DNA from: Chloroflexota bacterium
GTDB taxonomy: Bacteria; Chloroflexota; Dehalococcoidia; UBA3495
Direction of reading: 5' to 3'
DNA: 8,584 nucleotides
Assembly: GCA_022571575.1 (NCBI GenBank)
Contig: JACZXN010000053.1
Coordinates: forward strand, 1-8,584
Shown here one piece after another: positions 1 through 5,369 of the stretch (position 1 is its first letter; every line of letters begins with the position of its first letter). Under the pieces are notes generated by a model. It had not been told where the DNA came from. It worked only from the letters and a program-made list of their open reading frames with translations, and made no database searches. Made by a program: the position numbers and the translations under genes.

Positions 1-384
1 TCCCCAGAGCAGTTCCATGCGGAAACCGCCTGGGTTCAGGGGCTGGCGCGAGGTCAAGACCGTGCGGGAGACGGCGGCGATGCTGGGCAGCGCCTCGCCC
101 CGGAATCCCAGGGTGGCGATGGCGTCTAGCTGCTCTTGGCTGTCGATCTTGCTGGTGGCGTGACGCTGGAAGGCGATGGCCACTTCTTCGGCGGGGATCC
201 CGTGGCCGTCGTCGATGACCCTGACCTGCTCCACGCCCCCCGCCTTGATCTCCACGGTGATCCGGCTGGCCCCGGCGTCGATGGCGTTTTCGACCAGCTC
301 TTTAACCACCGAAGCCGGGCGTTCCACCACCTCGCCGGCGGCGATCTTGGCGGCCAGGTCTGGCGAGAGGACTTTAATGGGCAT
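1..384 (-). CDS. mutL: DNA mismatch repair protein MutL, N-terminal part (runs off the left edge)
   Basis: MutL is the GHKL-family ATPase that couples mismatch recognition by MutS to downstream repair. Only the first 128 residues are in the window, and all belong to the ATPase domain. The expected motifs are present: [11 protein letters not shown] with catalytic-type E29 and N33, DDGHGI at 58-63 (the D-x-G-x-G nucleotide motif), and RHATSKI followed by GFRGEAL at 93-99. The ATG at 384 gives a normal MutL start ([20 protein letters not shown]); a GGGGA seven bases upstream is a modest ribosome-binding site. The gene lies 84 bp downstream of the HAD-like gene on the same strand and could be co-transcribed with it. 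Nothing in the visible part is broken. Whether it carries the C-terminal endonuclease motif of non-enterobacterial MutL cannot be seen. Confidence 0.96.
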   Translation of the reverse strand, partial: MPIKVLSPDLAAKIAAGEVVERPASVVKELVENAIDAGASRITVEIKAGGVEQVRVIDDGHGIPAEEVAIAFQRHATSKIDSQEQLDAIATLGFRGEALPSIAAVSRTVLTSRQPLNPGGFRMELLWG

Positions 385-405
385 GACGGAGTCCCCGCCC
401 GAAAA

Positions 406-465
406 CGGTCAGATCAAAGAGGGTCGGATCAGGTAGGGTCAGACCTAAGAAGCCCAGACCGAAGA
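406..465. repeat. Degenerate 15-bp tandem repeat between the HAD-like gene and mutL
   Basis: Four consecutive 15-nt units can be lined up at 406-420, 421-435, 436-450 and 451-465, with approximate consensus GGGTCAGAYCNAAGA. The first three are clear and the fourth is more diverged. They fill most of the gap after the HAD-like stop codon at 469-471. No gene or terminator was recognised here. The copies differ at several positions, so this is an old or weak repeat. Confidence 0.45.
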
Positions 466-468
466 GGA

Positions 469-906
469 TCAGAAAAGGGGAACGGTGGAGCCCTTCTTGC
501 GGTACTGCTTGTCTTCCGAGGTGCCCGTGGCGGAGTAGTCGGTGACTATGCGGAAGATGCGCTGCATCTCTTTGTCCACGGACCGCTTGAAGAAGTAGGG
601 CGGGACCCACACGCCGCCGAAGGCGGCGACCACCTCCGGATAGTCGTCGATGACAAAGTCGGGCTCGAAGGGCACGCCCAACTCCTCCAGACGTTCGTGG
701 AAATGGTGAGTCGGTTTCTCGTAGACGCCGCTCACGAACGGGTTCAATTCGAATTTGTTGACGACTTCCCAACGCTCACCCATCCCGGACCAGATATAGA
801 TCTTGTGGTTCTCGTCCAATAACGCCTGGAAAGTTTCCTTGGTGTCCGGCCTCAGGCTATTGTCCAACCCGAGGATGGTGTAGTCCACATCGAAGAAGAT
901 ATTCAT
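469..906 (-). CDS. HAD-superfamily hydrolase-like protein, 145 aa
   Basis: This looks like a small haloacid-dehalogenase-fold phosphatase. The motifs seen are motif I FFDVDYT, with nucleophile D6 and acid/base D8; motif II S40 in IYIWSG; a candidate motif III lysine K64 in YEKPTHH; and motif IV D87-D88 in FVIDDYPE. The spacing between motifs I and II is short and I see no large cap domain, so this is probably a minimal HAD fold acting on an unknown phosphorylated substrate. The ATG at 904-906 places motif I at the very N-terminus, as is usual for the family, although no strong Shine-Dalgarno sequence precedes it. It ends in TGA, which matters because a neighbour appears to read TGA as an amino acid. 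It lies between the ArsC/Spx-like gene (138 bp upstream) and mutL (84 bp downstream). A role in DNA repair cannot be inferred from position alone. Confidence 0.82.
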   Translation of the reverse strand: MNIFFDVDYTILGLDNSLRPDTKETFQALLDENHKIYIWSGMGERWEVVNKFELNPFVSGVYEKPTHHFHERLEELGVPFEPDFVIDDYPEVVAAFGGVWVPPYFFKRSVDKEMQRIFRIVTDYSATGTSEDKQYRKKGSTVPLF

Positions 907-966
907 GGACGGCTAACGGGCTCTCTTTCTCTAGATTTTCTTGAAGATTGATTCTCTCGGGCCACG

Positions 967-972
967 ATTATA
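967..972 (-). promoter_or_regulatory. Candidate -10 element for the HAD-like (and perhaps mutL) transcript
   Basis: On the minus strand this is a perfect TATAAT about 60 nt upstream of the HAD-like ATG. No good -35 hexamer lies at 16-18 bp. A second possible pair, TTGATA (1015-1020) and TACAAT (994-999), has a spacing of only 15 bp. The region is noticeably AT-richer than the genes around it. The call rests on sequence resemblance alone. Confidence 0.3.
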
Positions 973-1007
973 GCCCAGACGATCCCCAGATTCATTGTAG
1001 CAACTCG

Positions 1008-1048
1008 CCGGTTATATCAAATAATTAACCGGAAACCGGGCGGGTTAA
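1008..1048. other. Overlapping inverted repeats at the end of the ArsC/Spx-like gene
   Basis: A perfect 7-bp inverted repeat, CCGGTTA (1008-1014) and TAACCGG (1026-1032), encloses an 11-nt AT-rich loop. A second, TTAACC (1025-1030) and GGTTAA (1043-1048), overlaps the first and includes the TAA stop codon at 1045-1047. The two folds share bases and so would exclude each other. They could form a transcript end for the upstream gene or an operator for the downstream one. A convincing terminator U-tract is absent. Confidence 0.35.
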
Positions 1049-1404
1049 ACGGCTTCGGCGATGGCCGCTTCCACCGCGGCGTTCCCGCCGCCGACCATCA
1101 GCTTGCCGCCAACCTTGAGCAGGGGCCGGCGCACCAACTTGGGCTCCCGCAGCATCAAGCCGACCATCTCATCGTCCGAGAGTTCTTTATCGGCCAGACC
1201 CATCTTCTTCAAGCTGGGACTGCGGCGGGCGAAGATGTTCTCCGTGCCGGCCATGGACGCCAGCTCCCGGATCTCCGCCTCGCTCAGGGTGTCCTTGAAG
1301 AAATCCCGTTCCGCTACCTCAAGTCCTTTCTGTAAGAGCAACTCTCTCACTTTGCGGCAGGTCGATCAACGGGGCCACCAGTAGAATTCGACGGTCTGGC
1401 TCAA
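1045..1404 (-). CDS. ArsC/Spx-family thioredoxin-fold protein, probable selenoprotein (UGA at codon 13)
   Basis: ArsC/Spx/YffB-type proteins are small thioredoxin-fold thiol enzymes or regulators. The 3' part is typical: a family-like helix after the redox site, then LVRRPLLKVGGKLMVG near residues 90-105, with the R-P motif that supports the active-site cysteine in ArsC. Starting at the GTG at 1350 would remove the first strand and the redox site. Reading through the TGA at 1366-1368 extends the frame upstream as VEFYWWPR-U-STCRK, so the TGA sits on the catalytic or first cysteine of the C-x-x-C motif and C16 is the partner. The extended start is TTG at 1402-1404, preceded by GGAGG (1410-1414) at 5-nt spacing. 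This gives 119 aa, a normal length for YffB-like proteins. A stem-loop follows the TGA (separate entry). mutS and the HAD-like gene end in TGA, so general reassignment is unlikely. The alternative is a recent Cys-to-stop mutation or a base error. Substrate unknown; arsenate reduction is not shown. Confidence 0.78.
1332..1350 (-). promoter_or_regulatory. Putative bacterial SECIS stem-loop downstream of the in-frame UGA
   Basis: On the minus strand GTGAGAG (1350-1344) pairs fully with CTCTTAC (1338-1332), with one G-U pair, around the 5-nt loop AGTTG (1343-1339). The stem starts 15 nt and the loop 22 nt after the UGA at 1368-1366, and the second loop base is G. Bacterial SECIS elements, as I know them, lie within the coding region at about this distance and have a short apical loop with a G in its first two positions. 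The stem is only 7 bp and could occur by chance, so the call depends mainly on its position behind a UGA that replaces a catalytic cysteine. Confidence 0.6.
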
Positions 1405-1471
1405 TTCCGCCTCCAAAAAAGCCCTGGAAAGATGGGTGCGAGGACCGGGGCGCAGAAAATCCCCGGAGTAT

Positions 1472-1498
1472 CTTATACCCTCGGCCCGCCGGTGGAAA
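1472..1498 (-). promoter_or_regulatory. Weak candidate promoter for the ArsC/Spx-like gene
   Basis: On the minus strand TTTCCA (1498-1493) is followed after 15 bp by TATAAG (1477-1472). Shifting the -10 to TAAGAT gives a 17-bp spacer. It lies about 70 nt upstream of the proposed TTG start at 1404. The match is modest, but this is the only promoter-like sequence I see in the gap behind mutS. Confidence 0.25.
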
Positions 1499-1554
1499 GG
1501 GGCCTTGCCTCAACGGCGATATCGACGACCCGTCACATCGCAACCTGGAAGCCT

Positions 1555-1655
1555 CCCCCTGTCGCCTCGAGCGAAGCGAGCGGTCTCGTTCCCTCTGCTC
1601 CGTCATCTCCCCAGTTGAAACGAGATTCTTCGTCGCTTCACTCCTCAGAATGACA
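1555..1655. repeat. Dispersed intergenic repeat-like segment with imperfect palindromes
   Basis: The 292-bp gap between the ArsC/Spx-like start and mutS holds no recognisable gene. Its mutS-proximal half contains short symmetrical stretches: a GAGCGAAGCGAG-type block near 1568-1580, and ATTCT (1625-1629) with AGAAT (1647-1651) around a TTCGTCGCTTCA core. On the minus strand this reads GTCATTCTGAGG and then GAAGCGACGAAGAATCT. I recognise this as a widespread bacterial intergenic palindrome whose chance translation gives ILRSEATKNL-like spurious proteins. Only one copy of each block is present here, so dispersal across the genome is inferred from memory. Confidence 0.45.
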
Positions 1656-1693
1656 GTTTTGAGGCAAGCTCGGGAAAAGGCCCAGCTCAAAAC
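1656..1693 (-). terminator. Hairpin just downstream of the mutS stop codon
   Basis: GTTTTGAG (1656-1663) and CTCAAAAC (1686-1693) are perfect complements. An alternative nested pairing joins the GTTTTG/CAAAAC arms, AGCT with AGCT, and GGG with CCC around a 6-nt loop. The hairpin begins 3 nt after the mutS TGA. No clear run of T follows it on the minus strand, so it may be an mRNA-stabilising or Rho-assisted 3' end instead of a classical intrinsic terminator. Confidence 0.4.
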
Positions 1694-1696
1694 CGG

Positions 1697-4297
1697 TCAA
1701 CCTTCTTCTTGGGCCTCCTTCTGAAGTTCGAAGAGTTTGTTTATGGCCTCCAGGGGCGTCAGGTTGGGGATATCCAGCTCTTTCAGCAGCCCCTGCAGCT
1801 TCCCGCCACCATTGAATAAAACCATCTGCTGCCCCGGTTCTCCCTTAGACCGGCTGTGCCGGCGGCCGTGCTGGTCCTCGCTCTGGGCCTCCAGTTCGGC
1901 CAGCACCTCCCAGGCCCGGTTGATGACCCCCTGCGGCAGCCCGGCCAGTTGGGCCACATGGACCCCGTAGCTCTTGTCGGCGCCGCCGGGCACGATCCGG
2001 TGCAAGAAGACCACCTTGCCGCCCTCCTCGGTAACCGCCACGCTGTAGTTCCGGACTCCGGGCAGGCTGGCGGCCAGACTGGTGAGCTCGTGATAATGGG
2101 TGGCGAAGAGGGTCTTGCAGCCCAGTTTGGGGTCGTTGTGGATGTGCTCGATCACCGAGCGGGCGATGGACAATCCGTCGTAGGTGCTGGTGCCCCGGCC
2201 GATCTCGTCCAGGATCACCAGAGAGCGGGGCGTGGCCTGGTTCAAGATGGCCGCGGTCTCCACCATCTCGACCATGAATGTGGACTGCCCGGTGGCCAGA
2301 TCGTCCTGCAGCCCGACCCTGGTGAAGATGCGGTCCACCAGGCCGATGGTGGCCTCGGTGGCCGGGACAAAGCTGCCGATCTGGGCCATCAGGGTGATGA
2401 TGGCCACCTGCCGGATGTAGGTGGACTTTCCGGCCATGTTGGGCCCGGTCAGCACCATCACCCTGGTCCCGTCGTTGGCCAGGTCCACGTCGTTGGGCAC
2501 GTAGGTCCCCGCCTCCAGCACCCGTTCCACCACCGGGTGGCGGCCGTTCTTGACCCGGATGGCGCTGCCCAGGTCCAGCGCGGGACGGACGTAGCCATTC
2601 TCCACCGCGGCATCGGCCAGGCCGGAGAAAACGTCCACCCTGGCGATGGCGCCGGCGACGCGGAGGATGGCGCCGGCGGAGCCGGCAAGTTGGGCGCAGA
2701 CCCGGCGGTAGACGTCACGCTCCGCCTCCTCGAGGCGCTCCCGCGCGTTCAGCACCAGGGATTCGTACTCCTTCAGCTCGGGCACGATGTAGCGTTCGGC
2801 GTTGGTCAGGGTCTGACGGCGTATGTAGTCCTCGGGCACCTTGTCGATGTTGGACTTGCTGACCTCGATGTAATAGCCGAAGACCTGGTTGTACCCCACC
2901 TTGAGGCCCTTTATCTGCGTGCGTTCCCGTTCCCTCTGTTCCAGCCCGGCGATGAACTGCCGGGCGTTGGAGGAGGCGCTTTTGAGATCGTCCATCTCCG
3001 GCGAGAACCCGGGCTTGATCACGTTCCCGTCGCCCACGGCGCCCACCGGGTCCGGGGCGATGGATTCGTCGATGAGCGAGCACACCTCGGGCAATTGGGT
3101 GAGTTGGGCCCCGAGCCAGTCCATATTCGGCCCGTCCGGTGGGCCGTCCAGCGATTCCCGCAGACCGGGAACGGCGGCCAGCCCGTCCTTCAAGGCGATC
3201 AATTCCCTGGGAGCCACGGCGCCGGAGACGATGCGCCCGACGATCCGTTCCAGGTCGGCCACCTTGTTCAGGGCGGAGATCGCCGAGCCGCGCTTGAGGC
3301 CGTCCCCATGGAAGTGGTCCACGGCGTCGAGGCGCTGCTCCAGTTCCGGAAGGTCCAGCAGGGGCTGGCCCAGCCACTGGCGAAGGAGCCGGCCCCCCAT
3401 GGCGGTCTTGGTGCGGTCCAGGGCCGCCAGCAGGGACAGTTCCTTGCTCTCGTTTCGTCCCGCGGCGAAGAGCTCCAGGTTGCGGCGGGTCTGGGAGTCC
3501 AGGGCCATGAAGCCGCCGGTGGAGTAGATGGCCAGGTTGGAAAGCTGGAGTTTGGCGGCCTTCTGAGTCCGGGCCAGGTACCCCACGATGGCCCCGGCGG
3601 CGGCAACGGCCAGGTCCATGCTCTCGCAGCCGAAGGACTCCAGGGTGAGGATACCGTAGTGGGACAGCAACGCCTGACGGGCCTCATCCGGCTGGAACGC
3701 CCTGGGCTCTTCCACCGTTAGCTCGTAGCTGGGCCCGGTCCCGTTATTTCCCGTAAGGGTCCACGGCGGGGGCTCGTCCGAGCGGGGCACGAGCACCTCC
3801 GCGGCGTCGATGCGCTCCAGTTCCAGGGGCAGTTCGTGGAGGGCCAGTTCGGTGGCCGAGAACTCGCCGGTGGTGATGTCCACGTAGGCCAGACCGGCCC
3901 GGCCGTTGCCCTCGGACACTGCCGCCAGGTAGTTGTTGGCGTTTTGGTCCAACAGAGCGGACTCGAGCACCGTGCCCGGAGTCACCACCCGGACCACGCC
4001 CCGGTCGACCAATCCCTTGGAGGTGGCCGGGTCGGAGAGCTGTTCGCAGATGGCGACCTTATGGCCCTTCTTGATCAGACGGGCCAGGTAGGTGTCCAGG
4101 GAATGGGCCGGCACCCCGGCCATGGGCACACGCAGGCCCTTGCCCATGCTGCGGGAGGTGAGGGTGATCTCAAGGTCTTTGGCGAAGAGTTCGGCGTCGT
4201 CGTCGAAGGTCTCGTAAAAGTCGCCCATCCGGAATAGCAATATCGCATCCGGATGGGCGCTCTTGATCTTGAGATATTGGCGGCGAATCGGCGTCAC
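1697..4297 (-). CDS. mutS: DNA mismatch repair protein MutS, 866 aa
   Basis: MutS binds mispaired or looped bases and then recruits MutL. This is a complete MutS1-type protein. The mismatch-reading motif GDFYETF is at 25-31, with the F27-x-E29 pair that contacts the mispair. The core lever and clamp region follows (GYYIEVSK and RRQTLTNAERY). The ABC-type ATPase is intact: Walker A GPNMAGKS at 618-625, Walker B LVILDEIG with D697 and E698, the signature-like GRGTSTYDGLS, and FATHYHEL. The C-terminal helix-turn-helix dimer region (VAQLAGLPQGVINRAWEVL) is also present. The GTG start at 4295-4297 gives the usual opening T-P-x-x-R-Q-Y. The nearest purine-rich stretch, GGGGA, is 11 nt away, so initiation may be weak. 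The gene ends in TGA. It is 206 bp downstream of the flavin reductase, with tandem and inverted repeats between, so it probably has its own promoter. Confidence 0.98.
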   Translation of the reverse strand: MTPIRRQYLKIKSAHPDAILLFRMGDFYETFDDDAELFAKDLEITLTSRSMGKGLRVPMAGVPAHSLDTYLARLIKKGHKVAICEQLSDPATSKGLVDRGVVRVVTPGTVLESALLDQNANNYLAAVSEGNGRAGLAYVDITTGEFSATELALHELPLELERIDAAEVLVPRSDEPPPWTLTGNNGTGPSYELTVEEPRAFQPDEARQALLSHYGILTLESFGCESMDLAVAAAGAIVGYLARTQKAAKLQLSNLAIYSTGGFMALDSQTRRNLELFAAGRNESKELSLLAALDRTKTAMGGRLLRQWLGQPLLDLPELEQRLDAVDHFHGDGLKRGSAISALNKVADLERIVGRIVSGAVAPRELIALKDGLAAVPGLRESLDGPPDGPNMDWLGAQLTQLPEVCSLIDESIAPDPVGAVGDGNVIKPGFSPEMDDLKSASSNARQFIAGLEQRERERTQIKGLKVGYNQVFGYYIEVSKSNIDKVPEDYIRRQTLTNAERYIVPELKEYESLVLNARERLEEAERDVYRRVCAQLAGSAGAILRVAGAIARVDVFSGLADAAVENGYVRPALDLGSAIRVKNGRHPVVERVLEAGTYVPNDVDLANDGTRVMVLTGPNMAGKSTYIRQVAIITLMAQIGSFVPATEATIGLVDRIFTRVGLQDDLATGQSTFMVEMVETAAILNQATPRSLVILDEIGRGTSTYDGLSIARSVIEHIHNDPKLGCKTLFATHYHELTSLAASLPGVRNYSVAVTEEGGKVVFLHRIVPGGADKSYGVHVAQLAGLPQGVINRAWEVLAELEAQSEDQHGRRHSRSKGEPGQQMVLFNGGGKLQGLLKELDIPNLTPLEAINKLFELQKEAQEEG

Positions 4298-4333
4298 TAC
4301 CCAACCATTCCCCGTGGATTACACCGGCCATTC

Positions 4334-4396
4334 TACTCCCAATTTCGCCCGGTGGGAGTACCCGCCGGTCACCCGATCCGGTCCGTATCCGGCGGG
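4334..4396. promoter_or_regulatory. Two adjacent inverted repeats upstream of mutS
   Basis: A perfect 8-bp inverted repeat, CCCGCCGG (4361-4368) and CCGGCGGG (4389-4396), lies directly beside a perfect 7-bp one, TACTCCC (4334-4340) and GGGAGTA (4354-4360). Both sit in the 206-bp gap between the reductase and mutS, 37-99 nt ahead of the mutS GTG. A weak -10-like TAGAAT overlaps the second one on the minus strand. They may end the upstream transcript, act as an operator for mutS, or both. Confidence 0.35.
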
Positions 4397-4421
4397 AGTT
4401 TATCCGCTACCTGAGGGTTAG

Positions 4422-4528
4422 GGTTTCCAGAAGCGCTATTCCCTAAGCACCACGGAAGAACTACGGCTTCCAGAACCGCTCTTCCCTAACAGTTACGGAA
4501 GAGCTACGGCTTCCAGAAGCGCTCTTCC
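4422..4528. repeat. 43-bp tandem repeat overlapping the 3' end of the reductase gene
   Basis: Units start at 4422, 4465 and 4508 with an exact 43-bp period, and each begins GGYTTCCAGAA. The unit at 4508 lies mostly inside the reductase gene (its last codons), while the other two lie beyond its stop. A nested hairpin at 4497-4528 spans the stop codon: GGAAGAGC and GCTCTTCC enclose GCTT-CCAG-AAGC, with a TACG bulge. The corresponding hairpin at 4454-4485 in the next unit keeps its outer stem through a G-U pair, with one mismatch in the inner stem. The outermost unit has lost one arm. The array appears to have grown from the gene end outward. Confidence 0.85.
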
Positions 4529-5271
4529 ATGAAGTTCCAGCCCTGGGGCACGCACATCGCCTTCACGTCTTCAATCATTCCCGGGTGGCCGCAGGCATAC
4601 ACCCTGGTATCGTCCTTGGGAAGATCGAAGCTATTCAGGTACTCCTCGGCGATGGTGTTAACCCGCCCGGTTACGCCCTCCCACCCGGCGTTCCTGGCCT
4701 CGGTAGGCCGGCTGATGGTGGGGACGAATTTGACTGTTTCCGGGTGCTTCGCGGCCAGTTCGTTGAACTCCACGTCGTAGATCAGCTCGTCGGCGTAGCT
4801 GGCGCCGTACATGATGTAGAAGACGTGTCCTTCGTCGACGCCGTCGTGCAGGTACTGGCGCACCATGCTGATCGACGGGGCCAGGCCGGTGACGGTGGAG
4901 AGCATGAAGTGGTGGTGCATCTTCCGGTCCATGGTGAAGATGCCCTTGGCCCTGGGCCGGACGGACATGCAGTCGCCCAGCTTCAGTTCCCACATGCGCG
5001 GGGTCAGTTCTCCGTCGGGCACCAGCTCAACGAAGATCTCCAGGTACTTCTCGTAGGGGGCCGAGACGATGGAATAGGCCCTTTCGATCTTCCCCAATCC
5101 CAGGGTGCAATACTGGCCGGGTTTGAAGTTGAACTTCTGCGATGGTTCCAATCTTATGACCATCAAATCGTCGGTCATGTCCCGGCGTTCCACCAATCTG
5201 GCCGTGGGAAACGCTGGGTTCGGGGTCAGGTCCGGAGCGCCGGCCGGCCCCGTGGTTGTTAGCTCTACCAT
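4504..5271 (-). CDS. Ferredoxin-NAD(P)H reductase-type flavoprotein, 255 aa
   Basis: The protein belongs to the plant-type/bacterial FNR superfamily, which moves electrons between NAD(P)H and a ferredoxin or flavodoxin through FAD. The first half is the FAD-binding barrel: FKPGQY near 49-54, then R64-A-Y66-S67, the usual R-x-Y-S flavin motif. The second half is the NAD(P)-binding fold: TGLAP at 128-132 in place of the more common G-T-G-x-x-P, and YACGHPGM at 225-232. It ends with FMEERFWKP, an aromatic tail like that of bacterial Fpr enzymes. There is no C-terminal 2Fe-2S cysteine cluster, so it differs from NfnA-type subunits. A GTG at 5277 is possible, but the ATG at 5269-5271 has AAGGAG five bases upstream and is preferred. 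It follows the NuoG/FdhA-like gene by 97 bp and is probably its electron partner or uses the same carrier. Confidence 0.9.
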   Translation of the reverse strand: MVELTTTGPAGAPDLTPNPAFPTARLVERRDMTDDLMVIRLEPSQKFNFKPGQYCTLGLGKIERAYSIVSAPYEKYLEIFVELVPDGELTPRMWELKLGDCMSVRPRAKGIFTMDRKMHHHFMLSTVTGLAPSISMVRQYLHDGVDEGHVFYIMYGASYADELIYDVEFNELAAKHPETVKFVPTISRPTEARNAGWEGVTGRVNTIAEEYLNSFDLPKDDTRVYACGHPGMIEDVKAMCVPQGWNFMEERFWKP

Positions 5272-5307
5272 TGTCACTCCTTAGGTTGTTTGCCGCTGAT
5301 TACCGCC

Positions 5308-5327
5308 ACTTGACCACAGGGTCAAGT
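5308..5327. other. Perfect 8-bp inverted repeat between the large subunit and the reductase
   Basis: ACTTGACC (5308-5315) and GGTCAAGT (5320-5327) flank the 4-nt spacer ACAG. The hairpin lies 36-56 nt upstream of the reductase ATG, with no T-run behind it. On the minus strand it includes TTGACC, a -35-like hexamer with a poor -10 (TAATCA) 17 bp later. An intercistronic processing or attenuating hairpin and a dyad operator are both possible. Confidence 0.45.
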
Positions 5328-5333
5328 ACCAAT

Positions 5334-5363
5334 CTATGTCTGGCTATGTCTGGCTATGTCTGG
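5334..5363. repeat. Three perfect tandem copies of a 10-bp sequence
   Basis: CTATGTCTGG occurs three times head to tail at 5334-5343, 5344-5353 and 5354-5363, in the 97-bp gap after the large-subunit stop codon (5370-5372). The copies are identical. They may be a simple slippage product, or direct-repeat binding sites next to the inverted repeat at 5308-5327. Confidence 0.9.
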
Positions 5364-5369
5364 ACTCCG

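Noticed and set aside
406..465. CRISPR array
   Set aside because: The units are 15 nt, contiguous and degenerate, without spacers. The 43-bp and 10-bp arrays are likewise continuous tandem repeats without unique spacers.
136..822. 228-codon open frame on the plus strand
   Set aside because: It overlaps both mutL and the HAD-like gene antisense, and both of these have family motifs. It shows no domain of its own.
1045..1350. ArsC/Spx-like gene starting at the GTG at 1350
   Set aside because: It would lack the first strand and the whole redox motif, and has no ribosome-binding site. The frame upstream through the TGA restores both, with GGAGG before a TTG.
1366..1368. TGA read as tryptophan or glycine through an altered genetic code
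   Set aside because: mutS and the HAD-like gene end at TGA where their families normally end, so TGA is a functional stop elsewhere in the window.
1319..1690. 123-codon minus-strand frame with an ILRSEATKNL-like N-terminal part
   Set aside because: It is the translation of the intergenic palindrome element and then overlaps the ArsC/Spx-like gene in another frame. This kind of spurious protein arises from repeats.
1856..3721. 621-codon open frame on the plus strand
   Set aside because: It is antisense to the ATPase and core regions of mutS, which is intact with all motifs. GC-rich coding DNA often leaves the opposite strand open, and the product is rich in G, H, Q and V with no recognisable domain.
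4504..5277. Reductase start at the GTG at 5277
   Set aside because: The AAGGAG motif abuts and overlaps this GTG, which is too close to serve it, while it is five bases from the ATG at 5269-5271.
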